Shown piece after piece: positions 16,617 to 26,434 of a DNA stretch of 64,000 nucleotides. Both the position numbers and the translations under genes were made by a program. Numbering within the stretch: the first letter of the stretch is position 1; each line of letters opens with the position of its first letter. The notes under the pieces were generated by a model. That model worked only from the letters and a program-made list of their open reading frames with translations, searched no databases and was not told where the DNA came from. Location: assembly GCF_013304825.1 (NCBI RefSeq), contig NZ_JAAWUO010000011.1, positions 62,001 to 126,000 of the forward strand, given 5' to 3'. The DNA comes from Blautia schinkii. GTDB lineage: Bacteria; Bacillota; Clostridia; Lachnospirales; Lachnospiraceae.

Positions 16617-17939
16617 ATGAATTTGGAACTGTTTTTAGCAACAAAAACCGGAACTCCTATTATCGGACAGATCGTGTCTGTGATGGGATGGATCATGGAT
16701 GGCATATATAAGATGCTTGACGGCCTGTTCGGAATCCAGAACATTGGTCTTTGTATCATTATCTTCAGTATTCTTATCTTTGCCTTTATGACACCGCTGC
16801 AGATCAAGCAGCAGAAATTTTCCAAGTTAAGTGCGATCATGCAGCCTGAGATCCAGAAGATCCAGAAGAAATATCAGGGTAAAAAAGATCAGGACTCCAT
16901 GATGAAAATGAACGAAGAAACCCAGGCTGTTTATCAGAAATATGGTGTTTCTCCCACCGGTAGCTGTGTACAGTTAGCCATTCAGATGCCTATTCTGTTT
17001 GCACTGTATCAGGTTATCTACCGAATTCCTGCTTACGTTGGAAGTGTAAAGAGCATTTTTACTGGTGTAGTTGACAAGCTGGTAGTTGTAAACGGATACA
17101 CGGATATCCTGCAGCAGTTTATTACAGATAATTCCATGACACGAGTACGTCTCGTTATGGACAGTGCCGGAAATGCTACAAGTAACTCTATTGTTGATTT
17201 TCTGTATGCACTTTCTCCTGAACAGTGGAAAGAGCTGGCCAAGATGGATCAGTTTTCAGGCTTTTCTGATATGATCACAAGTACTTCTCATGAGATTTCC
17301 AAGATGCAGGGATTCTGTGGACTGAATATCGCAGACCAGCCACTGTACTATATCATGGAGTTCCTCAAAAATCATGGTTCTCTGTTACTTGCGATCATAG
17401 CACTTCTGATCCCGGTTCTTGCATGGGCAACTCAGATGCTTAACCTGAAGCTTATGCCACAGGCAGCAACACAGCCGACAGACGGAAATGATCAGGCCAG
17501 TGCAATGGCAAGCTCCATGAAGACCATGAACATGGTTATGCCGCTGATGTCTGCATTCTTCTGCTTCACATTCCCGGTTGGTCTTGGTATCTACTGGATC
17601 GCCAGTGCTGTTGTACGAAGTGCTCAGCAGTTTGCGATCAACCGTCATCTTGATAAGATGAACATTGATGATCTGGTTAATGAGAATATGAAGAAGATCG
17701 AAGCGAAGCGTGCGAAGGAAGGACTTCCGCCTCAGAAGATCACAAATCAGGCTCATCAGTCCGCCAAGAATATCAATAAACCTGTAATTGATAAGGGTAA
17801 CAGCGGAAACAATGGTGCTTCAGACAGAGCACGCAAGGTTGATGAAGCTTATGCGAAGTCAAGAAATGCAAAAGCAGGAAGCATCACAGCCAAAGCTAAT
17901 CTCGTAAGAGACTTTGACGAGAGAAATAAGAAGAAATAA
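16617..17939 (+). CDS. yidC: Membrane protein insertase YidC (Oxa1 family)
   Basis: 440 aa. It lacks the large periplasmic domain of Gram-negative YidC and any lipoprotein Cys. Five membrane segments are visible: about residues 15-40, 42-62, 118-140, 250-275 and 300-330. A cytoplasmic loop (QIKQQKFSKLSAIMQPEIQKIQKKYQGKK) and a long basic C-tail are present. In Gram-positive homologues an Arg in the first core helix lines the hydrophilic groove; here the aligned region is IFSILIFAFMTPL without Arg. Start: ATG 16617 is only 2 nt from GGAGG, and TTG 16623 has better spacing (7 nt), so the true start may be two codons later. Confidence 0.93.
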   Translation: MNLELFLATKTGTPIIGQIVSVMGWIMDGIYKMLDGLFGIQNIGLCIIIFSILIFAFMTPLQIKQQKFSKLSAIMQPEIQKIQKKYQGKKDQDSMMKMNEETQAVYQKYGVSPTGSCVQLAIQMPILFALYQVIYRIPAYVGSVKSIFTGVVDKLVVVNGYTDILQQFITDNSMTRVRLVMDSAGNATSNSIVDFLYALSPEQWKELAKMDQFSGFSDMITSTSHEISKMQGFCGLNIADQPLYYIMEFLKNHGSLLLAIIALLIPVLAWATQMLNLKLMPQAATQPTDGNDQASAMASSMKTMNMVMPLMSAFFCFTFPVGLGIYWIASAVVRSAQQFAINRHLDKMNIDDLVNENMKKIEAKRAKEGLPPQKITNQAHQSAKNINKPVIDKGNSGNNGASDRARKVDEAYAKSRNAKAGSITAKANLVRDFDERNKKK

Positions 17940-17960
17940 TCAGGAACGGAGGGGTTCGTA

Positions 17961-18971
17961 ATGGAGGATTACATTCAGTTTTCAGCAAAAACAAAGAATG
18001 AAGCTATCACAAAAGCGTGTCTTGAGCTTGGAACTTCCAGTGACCAGCTTGATATTCAGGTTATCAGTGAAGGCAGCTCCGGATTTTTCGGAATCGGCAG
18101 CAAACCTGCCGTGATCAAAGTTCGCAGAATCGAGCCAGTTTCTGATATGCAGGAAATCGATGCTCTGGTAGAGTCCGTGAAACTGGATGCTGTTAAGGAT
18201 GAGAAGGAATTAGACAAGCCGTTTACTCCGAATGTTAAGAAAGAATCTGCACCGAAAGCAGCTCCTGTAAAGGAGAAGAAACCGGTGAAGACAGAAACTG
18301 TACAGATGGAGAAAACAGTTGAGAAAGCACCTGCAAAGGCTGCAGCACCGAAGGAAAAACCGGTAAGAGATTTCCAGGGCAAAGCCAAGCCTGTACGTGA
18401 GAAACAGCCAAGAGCTCCTAAGGAGCGTCAGCCAAAAGAAACACGTGAAAAGGCACCGAAGCAGGGAAGACCGGTGGAGATCCTTACAGATCCGCAGAAG
18501 ATCAAAGAGGTTGAGGAGAGAGCAGTTGTATTTCTTCATGATGTATTTGGTTCCATGGATCTTGGAGAAGTGGAGATTACATCCAAATATAACACTGCAG
18601 ATGGCTCTCTTGATGTAGATTTTGAAGGTGAGGATATGGGTATCCTCATTGGAAAAAGAGGACAGACACTGGATTCTCTTCAGTATCTGACAAGCCTTGT
18701 GGTAAACAAAGGAGAGTCTACTTATATCCGAGTAAAACTTGATACAGAAGATTACAGAAGACGCCGTAAAGAAACTCTGGAAAACCTTGCAAGAGGAATT
18801 GCTTTCAAGGTGAAGAAAACCAGAAAACCGGTAGTTCTGGAACCGATGAATCCGTACGAGAGAAGAATCATCCACGCATCTCTGCAGGGCAACCGCTATG
18901 TAGAGACAGTCAGTGAGGGTGAAGAACCTTACAGACATGTAGTGGTAAAACTGAAAAGGAATAATTACTGA
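17961..18971 (+). CDS. jag: Jag/KhpB RNA-binding protein (Jag_N, KH, R3H)
   Basis: 336 aa. The N-terminal Jag_N domain (residues about 3-52: IQFSAKTKNEAITKACLELG, GSSGFFGIGSKPA) is followed by a long Lys/Pro/Ala/Glu-rich linker (about 85-170). A KH domain contains GILIGKRGQTLDSLQYL, and the C-terminal R3H domain contains PMNPYERRIIHASLQG. It binds RNA and, in related Firmicutes, acts with KhpA on cell elongation and division genes. It follows yidC (SpoIIIJ-associated gene order). Confidence 0.94.
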   Translation: MEDYIQFSAKTKNEAITKACLELGTSSDQLDIQVISEGSSGFFGIGSKPAVIKVRRIEPVSDMQEIDALVESVKLDAVKDEKELDKPFTPNVKKESAPKAAPVKEKKPVKTETVQMEKTVEKAPAKAAAPKEKPVRDFQGKAKPVREKQPRAPKERQPKETREKAPKQGRPVEILTDPQKIKEVEERAVVFLHDVFGSMDLGEVEITSKYNTADGSLDVDFEGEDMGILIGKRGQTLDSLQYLTSLVVNKGESTYIRVKLDTEDYRRRRKETLENLARGIAFKVKKTRKPVVLEPMNPYERRIIHASLQGNRYVETVSEGEEPYRHVVVKLKRNNY

Positions 18972-18990
18972 TTCAGTGGTAAAAAATATA

Positions 18991-19032
18991 AGCCGTAGTC
19001 CGGAGCGAAAGCTCTGTGGATACGGCTTTTTT
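18991..19032 (+). terminator. Intrinsic terminator after jag
   Basis: The stem AGCCGTA/TACGGCT (18991-18997 and 19021-19027) has an inner GAGC-GAAA-GCTC helix and is followed by TTTTTTT. It closes the rpmH-jag operon. Confidence 0.9.
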
Positions 19033-19144
19033 TACTGATAAACTGCGAAGTGGTTTATCGGTGCAGAGCCAGGTGGCGAATATGGATTGCGAATATCCGC
19101 TTGATTAGTGTGCCTGACGGGCACGAGAGAGGCAGGTCATCATT
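19033..19144 (+). promoter_or_regulatory. Structured leader of the CpeT-like gene
   Basis: It contains two hairpins: GATAAAC/GTTTATC (19037-19059) and GTGCC-TGAC-GGGCAC just before a GAGAGAGGCAGG purine stretch. The first hairpin resembles repeats at 24.26, 34.85 and 36.41 kb. No riboswitch class was recognised and no promoter was assigned. Confidence 0.3.
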
Positions 19145-19690
19145 ATGAAAATTGAAAAATTTGTAAAGCTTATGACAGGGCATTTTGATAATAAAGAGCA
19201 ATTTACAGAAATGAAAGAAGCCGGGAAAATATTTCCGTATGCACAACATGTAAATACAGTATGCAATGATAAAATAAAAAATATTCCTGAAGATTTTACT
19301 GGAATATTTATTGTAGAAGAAAGCTATTATGAGACGGCCGGAAGACGTCACGCATCACCACATCTATTTCTTATTACAGATAATAACGATAAAATTATGC
19401 TGTCTTCCTATGAAATTCCGGAAGGAGAAGACAAAAATACGTTTTCTTATAATTCTATGAAGACTGTAGATTATAGTGAACTCAGAAAATCTGTGAAGTT
19501 TACACCGGCATTATATCAGGAAAAGGATGGTTTTTGGGAAGGCGGCAGTGTGAGCCAATTTACTCCGGTTGTGACATTCAGACTGTGGGAAAAATTCTCA
19601 GATGCGTGTCTGGAGGTATCGGAAAGTATGGAAGTGAATGGAAAGAGAACCTTCGGATATGATGTTCCGATTATTTACAAAAGGGTATAA
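19145..19690 (+). CDS. Possible CpeT/CpcT-like calycin protein
   Basis: 181 aa, no signal peptide. The opening FVKLMTGHFDNKEQF resembles the LAGEFSNQEQA start of phycobiliprotein-lyase family CpcT/CpeT. Later elements fit the same beta-barrel pattern: FTGIFIVEESYYE, SPHLFLITDN and a terminal FGYDVPIIYKR. Cyanobacterial members attach bilins, but this organism has no phycobilisome, so a different ligand is likely. The assignment is by eye and tentative. It stands alone after a terminator, with ATG 19145 and a weak ribosome-binding site (GAGAGAGGCAGG). Confidence 0.5.
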   Translation: MKIEKFVKLMTGHFDNKEQFTEMKEAGKIFPYAQHVNTVCNDKIKNIPEDFTGIFIVEESYYETAGRRHASPHLFLITDNNDKIMLSSYEIPEGEDKNTFSYNSMKTVDYSELRKSVKFTPALYQEKDGFWEGGSVSQFTPVVTFRLWEKFSDACLEVSESMEVNGKRTFGYDVPIIYKRV

Positions 19691-19777
19691 CAGCTATTAA
19701 ATCTCTTAAAACAGGTGAAAGCTTAATGGGAAATTAAAAATTATCATTGCAATCTCCACAGCAATTCTTTATAATCA

Positions 19778-19954
19778 TTGAAGAGAAATAATAAAAAATA
19801 TTTCGTTACTGTTTACATTGTTCTCAGTTTTTCTGTGACCTTTGCTTACAAAAACATTTCAGTGAACAGTAACGATATTTCTGCAGCGGACATCCGGAAT
19901 GCAGAGATCACATTTATAAATATAGAAACTGACAGAAGATGTTATTCTAGGTGA
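19778..19954 (+). CDS. Possible small exported protein or gene remnant (58 aa)
   Basis: An open frame from TTG 19778 starts MKRNNKKYFVTVYIVLSFSV, a basic N-terminus plus hydrophobic segment like a signal peptide, then TFAYKNISVNSNDISAADIR and a polar tail ending in CYSR. There is no clear ribosome-binding site. It may be the surviving 5-prime part of a decayed secreted-protein gene. The rest of the 19691-20068 interval shows no other feature. Confidence 0.25.
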   Translation: MKRNNKKYFVTVYIVLSFSVTFAYKNISVNSNDISAADIRNAEITFINIETDRRCYSR

Positions 19955-20068
19955 AAGCGTGAATAATACGTGTTTTTTGCATGTAAAAAGCTTTTCCGGA
20001 ATAACTTTTTTTGTGCCGGGATTATGAAGCAATCCTGTTGGCAGGAACTTTTGAGAGGAGAGTGAATA

Positions 20069-21445
20069 ATGGAGGAGACAACGATTGCTGCGATTTCCAC
20101 AGCTATGAGTGCATCGGGAATCGGAATTGTCAGGATCAGCGGGCCGGAAGCTTTTGAGACTGTATCAAAAGTGTACCACTCCAAGGGTGGAAAAAAATCT
20201 CTGGAGAATGTCCCAAGCCATACGATTCATTACGGATATATATATGATGGCGAGGAAATGATAGACGAAGTACTGGTCATGGCCATGCGAGGTCCACGGA
20301 CATATACAGGTGAAGATACAATAGAAATTGACTGTCATGGAGGCGTTCTGGCAATGAAAAAAGTATTGGAGACAGTACTGAAAAATGGTGCCCTAATTGC
20401 CGAACCAGGAGAGTTTACCAAGCGAGCGTTTCTCAATGGAAGGATCGATCTGTCTCAGGCAGAAGCTGTTATGGATGTAATACAGTCCAAAAATGAGTAC
20501 TCATTAAAAAATTCTGTAGGCCAATTAAAAGGTTCAGTACGAAAAACAGTACAGCAAATCAGAGAGAAATTACTGTACCATATTGCGTACATTGAATCGG
20601 CATTAGATGACCCGGAACATTATGATCTGACAGGATATTCTGAAGAATTAGAGAAAATCGTGTCAGAAGAAAAAGAAAAAATACAGGGACTCCTGAAGAC
20701 AGCAGAAGACGGAAAGATTATGCAGGAAGGTATCCGAACAGTGATACTGGGCAAGCCAAATGCAGGAAAGTCATCGCTGCTGAATCTGCTTCTGGGAGAA
20801 GACAGAGCCATCGTAACAGATATTGCAGGAACAACCAGAGACGTACTGGAAGAGTATATAAACCTGAATGGAATCACATTAAAGATTGCAGACACGGCCG
20901 GTATCCGCCAGACAGAAGACATCGTGGAAAAGATCGGCGTATCCAAGGCAAAAGAAATGGCAGCAGATGCAGATCTGATACTTTATGTAGTAGATTCCTC
21001 AGTACCATTGGATGAAAACGATGAAGAGATCATAAAAATTTTGCAAGAGAAAAAGACAATTGTCCTCTACAGTAAGACAGATCTTAAATCGGCTATAGAT
21101 ATAGAATATTTAAAAAGTAAAATAGATCAGCCAGTGATACCGATTTCGGCAAAAGAAGAAACCGGAATTACAGACCTGGAAGAAAAAATCCGGGAAATGT
21201 TCTTCAGTGGAGAGATCAACTTCAATGATGAAGTTTATATCACAAATGAACGGCATAGACAGGAGTTTTTAAAAGCTGTGGAAAGTCTTTCTCTGGTAGA
21301 AAATAGTATAGAAAGCGGAATGCCCGAAGATTTCTATTCCATAGATCTGACAGATGCATATGAGAGTTTGGGAAGGATCCTTGGAGAATCACTGGGGGAA
21401 GATCTTGTTAATGAGATATTCTCTAAATTTTGTATGGGAAAATAG
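20069..21445 (+). CDS. mnmE: tRNA uridine-5-carboxymethylaminomethyl GTPase
   Basis: 458 aa. With MnmG it modifies U34 of certain tRNAs. It has an N-terminal tetrahydrofolate-binding domain (SGIGIVRISGPEAF) and a helical domain. The embedded G domain has G1 GKPNAGKSSLLN, G2 DIAGTTRD, G3 DTAG and G4 SKTD. The conserved C-terminal CMGK matches the CxGK motif. ATG 20069 has GAGAGGAGAG upstream. It lies 100 bp before mnmG. Confidence 0.97.
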   Translation: MEETTIAAISTAMSASGIGIVRISGPEAFETVSKVYHSKGGKKSLENVPSHTIHYGYIYDGEEMIDEVLVMAMRGPRTYTGEDTIEIDCHGGVLAMKKVLETVLKNGALIAEPGEFTKRAFLNGRIDLSQAEAVMDVIQSKNEYSLKNSVGQLKGSVRKTVQQIREKLLYHIAYIESALDDPEHYDLTGYSEELEKIVSEEKEKIQGLLKTAEDGKIMQEGIRTVILGKPNAGKSSLLNLLLGEDRAIVTDIAGTTRDVLEEYINLNGITLKIADTAGIRQTEDIVEKIGVSKAKEMAADADLILYVVDSSVPLDENDEEIIKILQEKKTIVLYSKTDLKSAIDIEYLKSKIDQPVIPISAKEETGITDLEEKIREMFFSGEINFNDEVYITNERHRQEFLKAVESLSLVENSIESGMPEDFYSIDLTDAYESLGRILGESLGEDLVNEIFSKFCMGK

Positions 21446-21545
21446 TGTCCATATAAAAAAATAAGAATCCTGTCAGGGGAAAATAAACTAATCAAATTTA
21501 TAAAGAAATAAAGAAAAAATAAAAATATATACGAGGAGAAAAAGC

Positions 21546-23432
21546 ATGAAAAATCTGGAACAGTTTTTCGACATCATAGTAGTAGGCGCAGGCCACGCCG
21601 GCTGCGAGGCTGCATTAGCAAGTGCCCGTTTGGGTCTGCAAACCGTTATGTTCACAGTCAGCGTAGACAGCATTGCTTTAATGCCTTGCAACCCCAACGT
21701 AGGAGGCAGCTCCAAAGGTCATCTTGTCCGTGAGCTGGATGCTCTCGGCGGTGAAATGGGCAAAAATATAGACAAAACATTTATTCAGTCCAAAATGCTC
21801 AATCAGTCTAAAGGACCGGCAGTTCATTCTCTCCGTGCACAGGCAGACAAACAGGCCTACAGCACAGAAATGAGAAAAACGCTGGAAAACACAGAGAATT
21901 TAACCATTCGCCAGGGCGAAGTAACCGAACTTCTGGCAGAAGACGGACACATCACGGGCGTAAAAACCTTTTCAGGAGCTACTTATCATGCAAAGGCAGT
22001 CGTTCTCTGTACAGGAACCTACCTCAAAGCCCGCTGCATCTACGGCGATGTAAGCAACTATACGGGACCAAACGGACTTCAGGCAGCCAATTATCTCACT
22101 GATTCCCTGAAAAAACTGGGAATCGAAATGTTCCGTTTCAAAACAGGAACACCGGCCCGAATCGCCGGAAACACCATTGATTATTCCAAGATGGAAGAAC
22201 AGTTCGGAGACAAAAAGGTAGTTCCGTTCTCCTTCTCAACAGACCCGGAATCCGTACAGATCGAGCAGAAATCCTGCTGGCTGACCTATACAAACGAAAA
22301 AACACACGAAATCATCCGTGCAAATCTGGACAGATCCCCACTGTACTCCGGTATGATTGAAGGAACCGGCCCAAGATACTGTCCGTCCATTGAGGATAAA
22401 GTAGTACGTTTTGCAGATAAAAAACGTCATCAGGTATTCATCGAGCCGGAAGGTCTTTACACTAATGAAATGTACATTGGTGGAATGTCAAGTTCCCTTC
22501 CGGAAGATGTTCAGTATGAAATGTACCATTCTGTACCAGGACTGGAACATGCCAGGATCGTAAAAAATGCCTATGCTATCGAGTATGACTGCATCAATCC
22601 ACGCCAGCTCTATCCAACACTGGAGTTCAAAAAGATCAAAGGACTTTTCAGCGGCGGACAGTTTAACGGAAGCTCCGGATACGAAGAAGCAGCCGCTCAG
22701 GGCCTTATCGCAGGAATTAATGCAGCAATGGAAGTAAAAGGAAAAGAACAGCTCATTCTGGATCGTTCAGAAGCATATATCGGTGTTCTTATCGATGACC
22801 TTGTAACAAAGGAAAATCATGAGCCATACAGAATGATGACAAGCCGTGCAGAGTACCGTCTGCTTCTTCGCCAGGATAATGCAGATCTCCGTCTCCGCAA
22901 AAAAGGCTGGGAGGTAGGCCTGATCGACGATGAAACCTATCATAAATTACAGGAAAAAGAGCGTATGATCCGGGAAGAGATCGAGAGGGTAGAACATACA
23001 ACTGTAGGTGGTTCTGCAGAAGTACAGAGTCTTCTGGAATCTCAGGGAAGCACACTTCTGAAATCCGGAACTACTATTGCAGAACTGATCCGCAGACCTG
23101 AGCTTAATTATCATGTACTTGCGCCAATTGATAAAGAAAGGCCGGAACTTCCGGAAGATGTATGCGAGCAGGTAGAAATTAACATCAAGTATGACGGTTA
23201 CATTCGCCGTCAGATGAAGCAGGTAGAACAGTTCAAAAAACTGGAGCAGAAAAAAATTCCGGAAGATATTGATTATGAAGATGTAGGAAGTCTTCGTATC
23301 GAAGCCCGTCAGAAACTGGAATCTTACAGACCGATCTCCATTGGACAGGCATCCCGAATCTCAGGTGTATCCCCTGCTGATATCTCCGTACTTCTTGTAT
23401 ATCTGGAAAGCAGATCAGGACATAAGCATTAA
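21546..23432 (+). CDS. mnmG: tRNA uridine-5-carboxymethylaminomethyl modification enzyme (FAD-binding)
   Basis: 628 aa. It has the N-terminal Rossmann motif [30 protein letters not shown], the conserved FKTGTPARI and [11 protein letters not shown]. The C-terminal helical part binds MnmE and tRNA. It partners MnmE in the cmnm5U34 pathway. The order mnmE-mnmG-rsmG is classical for the origin region. It starts at ATG 21546 with AGGAGAAAAAGC upstream. Confidence 0.97.
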   Translation: MKNLEQFFDIIVVGAGHAGCEAALASARLGLQTVMFTVSVDSIALMPCNPNVGGSSKGHLVRELDALGGEMGKNIDKTFIQSKMLNQSKGPAVHSLRAQADKQAYSTEMRKTLENTENLTIRQGEVTELLAEDGHITGVKTFSGATYHAKAVVLCTGTYLKARCIYGDVSNYTGPNGLQAANYLTDSLKKLGIEMFRFKTGTPARIAGNTIDYSKMEEQFGDKKVVPFSFSTDPESVQIEQKSCWLTYTNEKTHEIIRANLDRSPLYSGMIEGTGPRYCPSIEDKVVRFADKKRHQVFIEPEGLYTNEMYIGGMSSSLPEDVQYEMYHSVPGLEHARIVKNAYAIEYDCINPRQLYPTLEFKKIKGLFSGGQFNGSSGYEEAAAQGLIAGINAAMEVKGKEQLILDRSEAYIGVLIDDLVTKENHEPYRMMTSRAEYRLLLRQDNADLRLRKKGWEVGLIDDETYHKLQEKERMIREEIERVEHTTVGGSAEVQSLLESQGSTLLKSGTTIAELIRRPELNYHVLAPIDKERPELPEDVCEQVEINIKYDGYIRRQMKQVEQFKKLEQKKIPEDIDYEDVGSLRIEARQKLESYRPISIGQASRISGVSPADISVLLVYLESRSGHKH

Positions 23433-23490
23433 GAACAAAGATATATCTTATCAGAACAACAAAAACATAAAGAAATAGAGAGGAAACTAC

Positions 23491-24210
23491 ATGTACAATT
23501 TAGAAATCCTGGAAAAAGGCTGTGAAGAACTTGGAATTACTCTAAATGACACACAGAAACACCAGTTTATCCGGTTTTACGAATATCTGATAGAAAAAAA
23601 TAAAGTCATGAATTTAACCGGAATCACAGAATTTGATGAGGTTCTCGTGAAACATTTCCTGGACAGCCTCTGCTGTGTCAAGGCTGTAGATATGAGCCAG
23701 GTAAAAACTGTCATGGACATTGGAACAGGAGCAGGATTCCCGGGTGTTCCATTGAAGATCGCTTTTCCGGAGGTGGAAGCCTGCCTTCTGGATTCCCTGA
23801 ACAAACGGGTAAAATTCCTGGAGGAAACCTTCGAACTTCTCGGACTTAACGGAATTTCCGCCATCCACGGAAGAGCAGAAGAATATGCCAAAAACAAATC
23901 CTACAGAGAAAAATATGATCTCTGCGTATCCAGAGCAGTATCCGGCCTGGCAACCTTATCCGAATACTGTCTCCCATATGTAAAAGTCGGAGGAGTTTTT
24001 GTGTCCTATAAATCCGGTTCCGTAAAGGAAGAAGCAGAAGCAGCAGAGAAAGCAATAAAGATTCTCGGCGGAAAGATTCGTGACATCCGGTACTTTGACC
24101 TTCCGGGCTCCGAGATCAGCCGCTCTCTGGTAATTATCGAAAAAGTAAAGAATACACCTGGCAAATATCCAAGAAAAGCCGGTACACCGCTCAGAGAGCC
24201 ACTTGCATGA
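23491..24210 (+). CDS. rsmG: 16S rRNA (guanine527-N7)-methyltransferase
   Basis: 239 aa. It has the SAM-binding motif VMDIGTGAGFPGVPLKI, then LLDSLNKRVKFLEE and the catalytic-region SRAVSGL, all family features. It methylates G527 in the 530 loop; loss gives low-level streptomycin resistance in other bacteria. It is the third gene of the mnmE-mnmG-rsmG operon and is followed by a terminator. Confidence 0.95.
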   Translation: MYNLEILEKGCEELGITLNDTQKHQFIRFYEYLIEKNKVMNLTGITEFDEVLVKHFLDSLCCVKAVDMSQVKTVMDIGTGAGFPGVPLKIAFPEVEACLLDSLNKRVKFLEETFELLGLNGISAIHGRAEEYAKNKSYREKYDLCVSRAVSGLATLSEYCLPYVKVGGVFVSYKSGSVKEEAEAAEKAIKILGGKIRDIRYFDLPGSEISRSLVIIEKVKNTPGKYPRKAGTPLREPLA

Positions 24211-24296
24211 TCGCTGAGTTCAGATGAATATATACAAGTCGAATTTGCTATGCAGTTCTGTACCGAATAACTGCAAGGAATTATTCGGTTAAATTG

Positions 24297-24345
24297 AAAT
24301 CTCCTGTCGAACAACAATGAAATTTGTACGACAGGAGATTTTTTT
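24297..24345 (+). terminator. Intrinsic terminator after rsmG
   Basis: A stem of about 13 bp (AAATCTCCTGTCG with CGACAGGAGATTT) with a 19-nt loop is followed by T residues. Another hairpin, CCGAATAA/TTATTCGG (24263-24289), lies just upstream. Confidence 0.85.
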
Positions 24346-24379
24346 GTCCAGCAGTTTCACAAAATTATCACAAAGTTAT

Positions 24380-24502
24380 CCTACTTTTATCACAAATTAC
24401 TTTTACACTATACAATGATAGAGATGCCCCTGGATTCCCCCATTCTCTGTTTCATCCAGGGGCATTTTCTATTGAAAAAGATGTTTAAAGGAGGAGAGTA
24501 AA
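24380..24502 (+). promoter_or_regulatory. Promoter and 5-prime hairpin of the Gld-type ABC operon
   Basis: TTATCA, 16 nt and TATACA (ending about 24417) form a plausible promoter. Almost at the predicted transcript start is a perfect 12-bp stem ATGCCCCTGGAT/ATCCAGGGGCAT (24424-24435 and 24454-24465) followed by TTTTCT. It could be an early attenuator or a 5-prime stabilising hairpin. Confidence 0.45.
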
Positions 24503-25561
24503 GTGATTGAAGTAAGTAATCTGGTCAAAAAGTATGGCGACCATACCGCTGTTGACCACCTTTCCTTTCAAATCGAAAAGGGGAAAATTTACGGATTTCT
24601 GGGTCCCAACGGAGCAGGAAAATCAACAACAATGAACATGATCACAGGATACATTGCATCCACAGAAGGAAAAGTAATGATCGATGGTCATGATATTCTG
24701 GAAGAACCGGAAGCAGCTAAGAAATGTATCGGCTATCTGCCGGAAATGCCGCCACTCTATTTTGATATGACAGTTCTTGAATATATGAAATTTGCGGCTG
24801 ATCTGAAAAAAATCCCAAGAAACCAGAAAGAAAAACAGATTAAAGAAGTCATGGATATGGTAAAGATCACAGACATGAAAGACCGTCTGATCAAAAATCT
24901 TTCCAAAGGTTATCGTCAGCGAGTAGGTTTTGCACAGGCAATCCTGGGCTATCCTGAAGTTATTATCCTGGATGAGCCGACAGTTGGACTTGACCCGAAA
25001 CAGATCATTGAGATCCGTGACCTGATCAAGAGTCTGAAGAAAAAACATACCGTTATCTTAAGCTCCCACATTCTTTCCGAGGTTAGAGCCGTATGTGATT
25101 ACGTCCTCATTATTTCCCATGGAAAACTGGTGGCCAGCGATACACCGGACAATCTGGAACGTCTGGCAGCAGGTTCAAACAGCCTTCTTATGAAAGTAAA
25201 AGGCGAGAAAGATACGATCCGCAAAAAGCTGGAAACCATTGAAGGTGTTACAGCTGTGGAAATGTCCTATGATAGCGATGAAGAATTGTGGAAAACAAAG
25301 ATTTCCATTGAAGAAAATGTGGATATCAGAGAAGAAGTATTCTATGCCATGGCGAAAACAAATTGTCCGATTTATGAGATGCAGGTCAAGAGAGTTTCTC
25401 TTGAGGATGTATTCCTTGAACTCACTGAAGGCGAAAAGAAATCTTCGGCGGGCAAGAAGAAATCTCAATGGAAGCCGATAGAAGACGAACATAAAGACGA
25501 AGAAACAAAATCTGAGGAAACGGAGAAAGCTTCAGACGAGAAAGAGGGGGATCAGTCATGA
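24503..25561 (+). CDS. ABC transporter ATP-binding protein (GldA-like)
   Basis: 352 aa, GTG start with AAAGGAGG upstream. Walker A is GPNGAGKST, the signature LSKGYRQR, Walker B VIILDEP and the H-loop SSHIL. A C-terminal extension (about 215-352) ends in a Lys/Glu-rich tail. Sequence and gene order (ATPase, permease, GldG-like, DUF4340) resemble the Gld-type ABC family known from gliding bacteria but common in non-gliding Clostridia. The substrate is unknown. Its stop overlaps the next start (ATGA). Confidence 0.92.
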   Translation: MIEVSNLVKKYGDHTAVDHLSFQIEKGKIYGFLGPNGAGKSTTMNMITGYIASTEGKVMIDGHDILEEPEAAKKCIGYLPEMPPLYFDMTVLEYMKFAADLKKIPRNQKEKQIKEVMDMVKITDMKDRLIKNLSKGYRQRVGFAQAILGYPEVIILDEPTVGLDPKQIIEIRDLIKSLKKKHTVILSSHILSEVRAVCDYVLIISHGKLVASDTPDNLERLAAGSNSLLMKVKGEKDTIRKKLETIEGVTAVEMSYDSDEELWKTKISIEENVDIREEVFYAMAKTNCPIYEMQVKRVSLEDVFLELTEGEKKSSAGKKKSQWKPIEDEHKDEETKSEETEKASDEKEGDQS

Positions 25562-26421
25562 CAGCGATTTTTAAAAGAGAACTGAAAAGCTATCTGACCT
25601 CCATGGTTGGATATCTCTTTATATTTTTTGTCCTGGTGCTGACGGGAATTTATTTTTCCGCATATCAGCTTTCAGGCGGCTACTCAAAATTTGAATATAC
25701 GTTAAGTGCACTGACATTTGTGTTCCTGATCGGTGTGCCGATCCTTTCCATGCGTGTACTTGCAGAAGAACGCAAGCAAAAAACAGATCAGCTTCTTCTA
25801 ACCGCACCGGTATCTGTATGGGATATCGTATTGGGAAAATATTTTGCACTGGTTGCAGTATTTGCAATCCCGGTTGTGATCATGTGTTTTTATCCACTGA
25901 TCATGAGTAAATTCGGAACAGTTTCCTTTGCTTCAGCATACACCGGAATCCTGGGATTTTTCCTTTTGGGATGCGCCAATCTGGCCATCGGTGTATTTAT
26001 GTCAGCACTTACAGAAAGCCAGGTAATTGCAGCAGTACTTACGTTTGTATTTCTGTTTGCTTTTTATATGATGAACGGAATTTCTTCATTCTTTTCACAG
26101 ACATCCATGTCAACAGCAGTTGCATTCGGACTTCTGATCGTGGCTGTTGCGATTATCATTTATACCATGATAAAAAATATTCTGATCTCTGCAGTGATCG
26201 GAGCAGCAGGAGAAATTGCCCTTGTTATCGTATACGTTGTGAAATCCAGTATTTTCCAGGGAGGAATCCAGAAAGTGCTGAATGTATTCAATCTGAGCGG
26301 ACATTATGACAACTTTACAAACGGCGTGTTTGACGTGACAGGAATTGTTTATTTTATTTCTGTTGTTGCGATCTGCCTGTTCCTTACTATGCAGTCCATT
26401 CAGAAGAGACGCTGGAACTAG
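25558..26421 (+). CDS. ABC transporter permease (GldF-like)
   Basis: 287 aa with six hydrophobic segments (near residues 15-40, 55-75, 100-125, 135-160, 170-195 and 255-275). The N-terminus ELKSYLTSMVGYLFIFFVLVLTG and the loop MRVLAEERKQKTDQLLLTAP are typical of ABC-2-type permeases of the Gld group. It is translationally coupled to the upstream ATPase and probably forms the membrane channel of that transporter. Confidence 0.9.
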   Translation: MTAIFKRELKSYLTSMVGYLFIFFVLVLTGIYFSAYQLSGGYSKFEYTLSALTFVFLIGVPILSMRVLAEERKQKTDQLLLTAPVSVWDIVLGKYFALVAVFAIPVVIMCFYPLIMSKFGTVSFASAYTGILGFFLLGCANLAIGVFMSALTESQVIAAVLTFVFLFAFYMMNGISSFFSQTSMSTAVAFGLLIVAVAIIIYTMIKNILISAVIGAAGEIALVIVYVVKSSIFQGGIQKVLNVFNLSGHYDNFTNGVFDVTGIVYFISVVAICLFLTMQSIQKRRWN

Positions 26422-26434
26422 GGGGTGAATGGAA

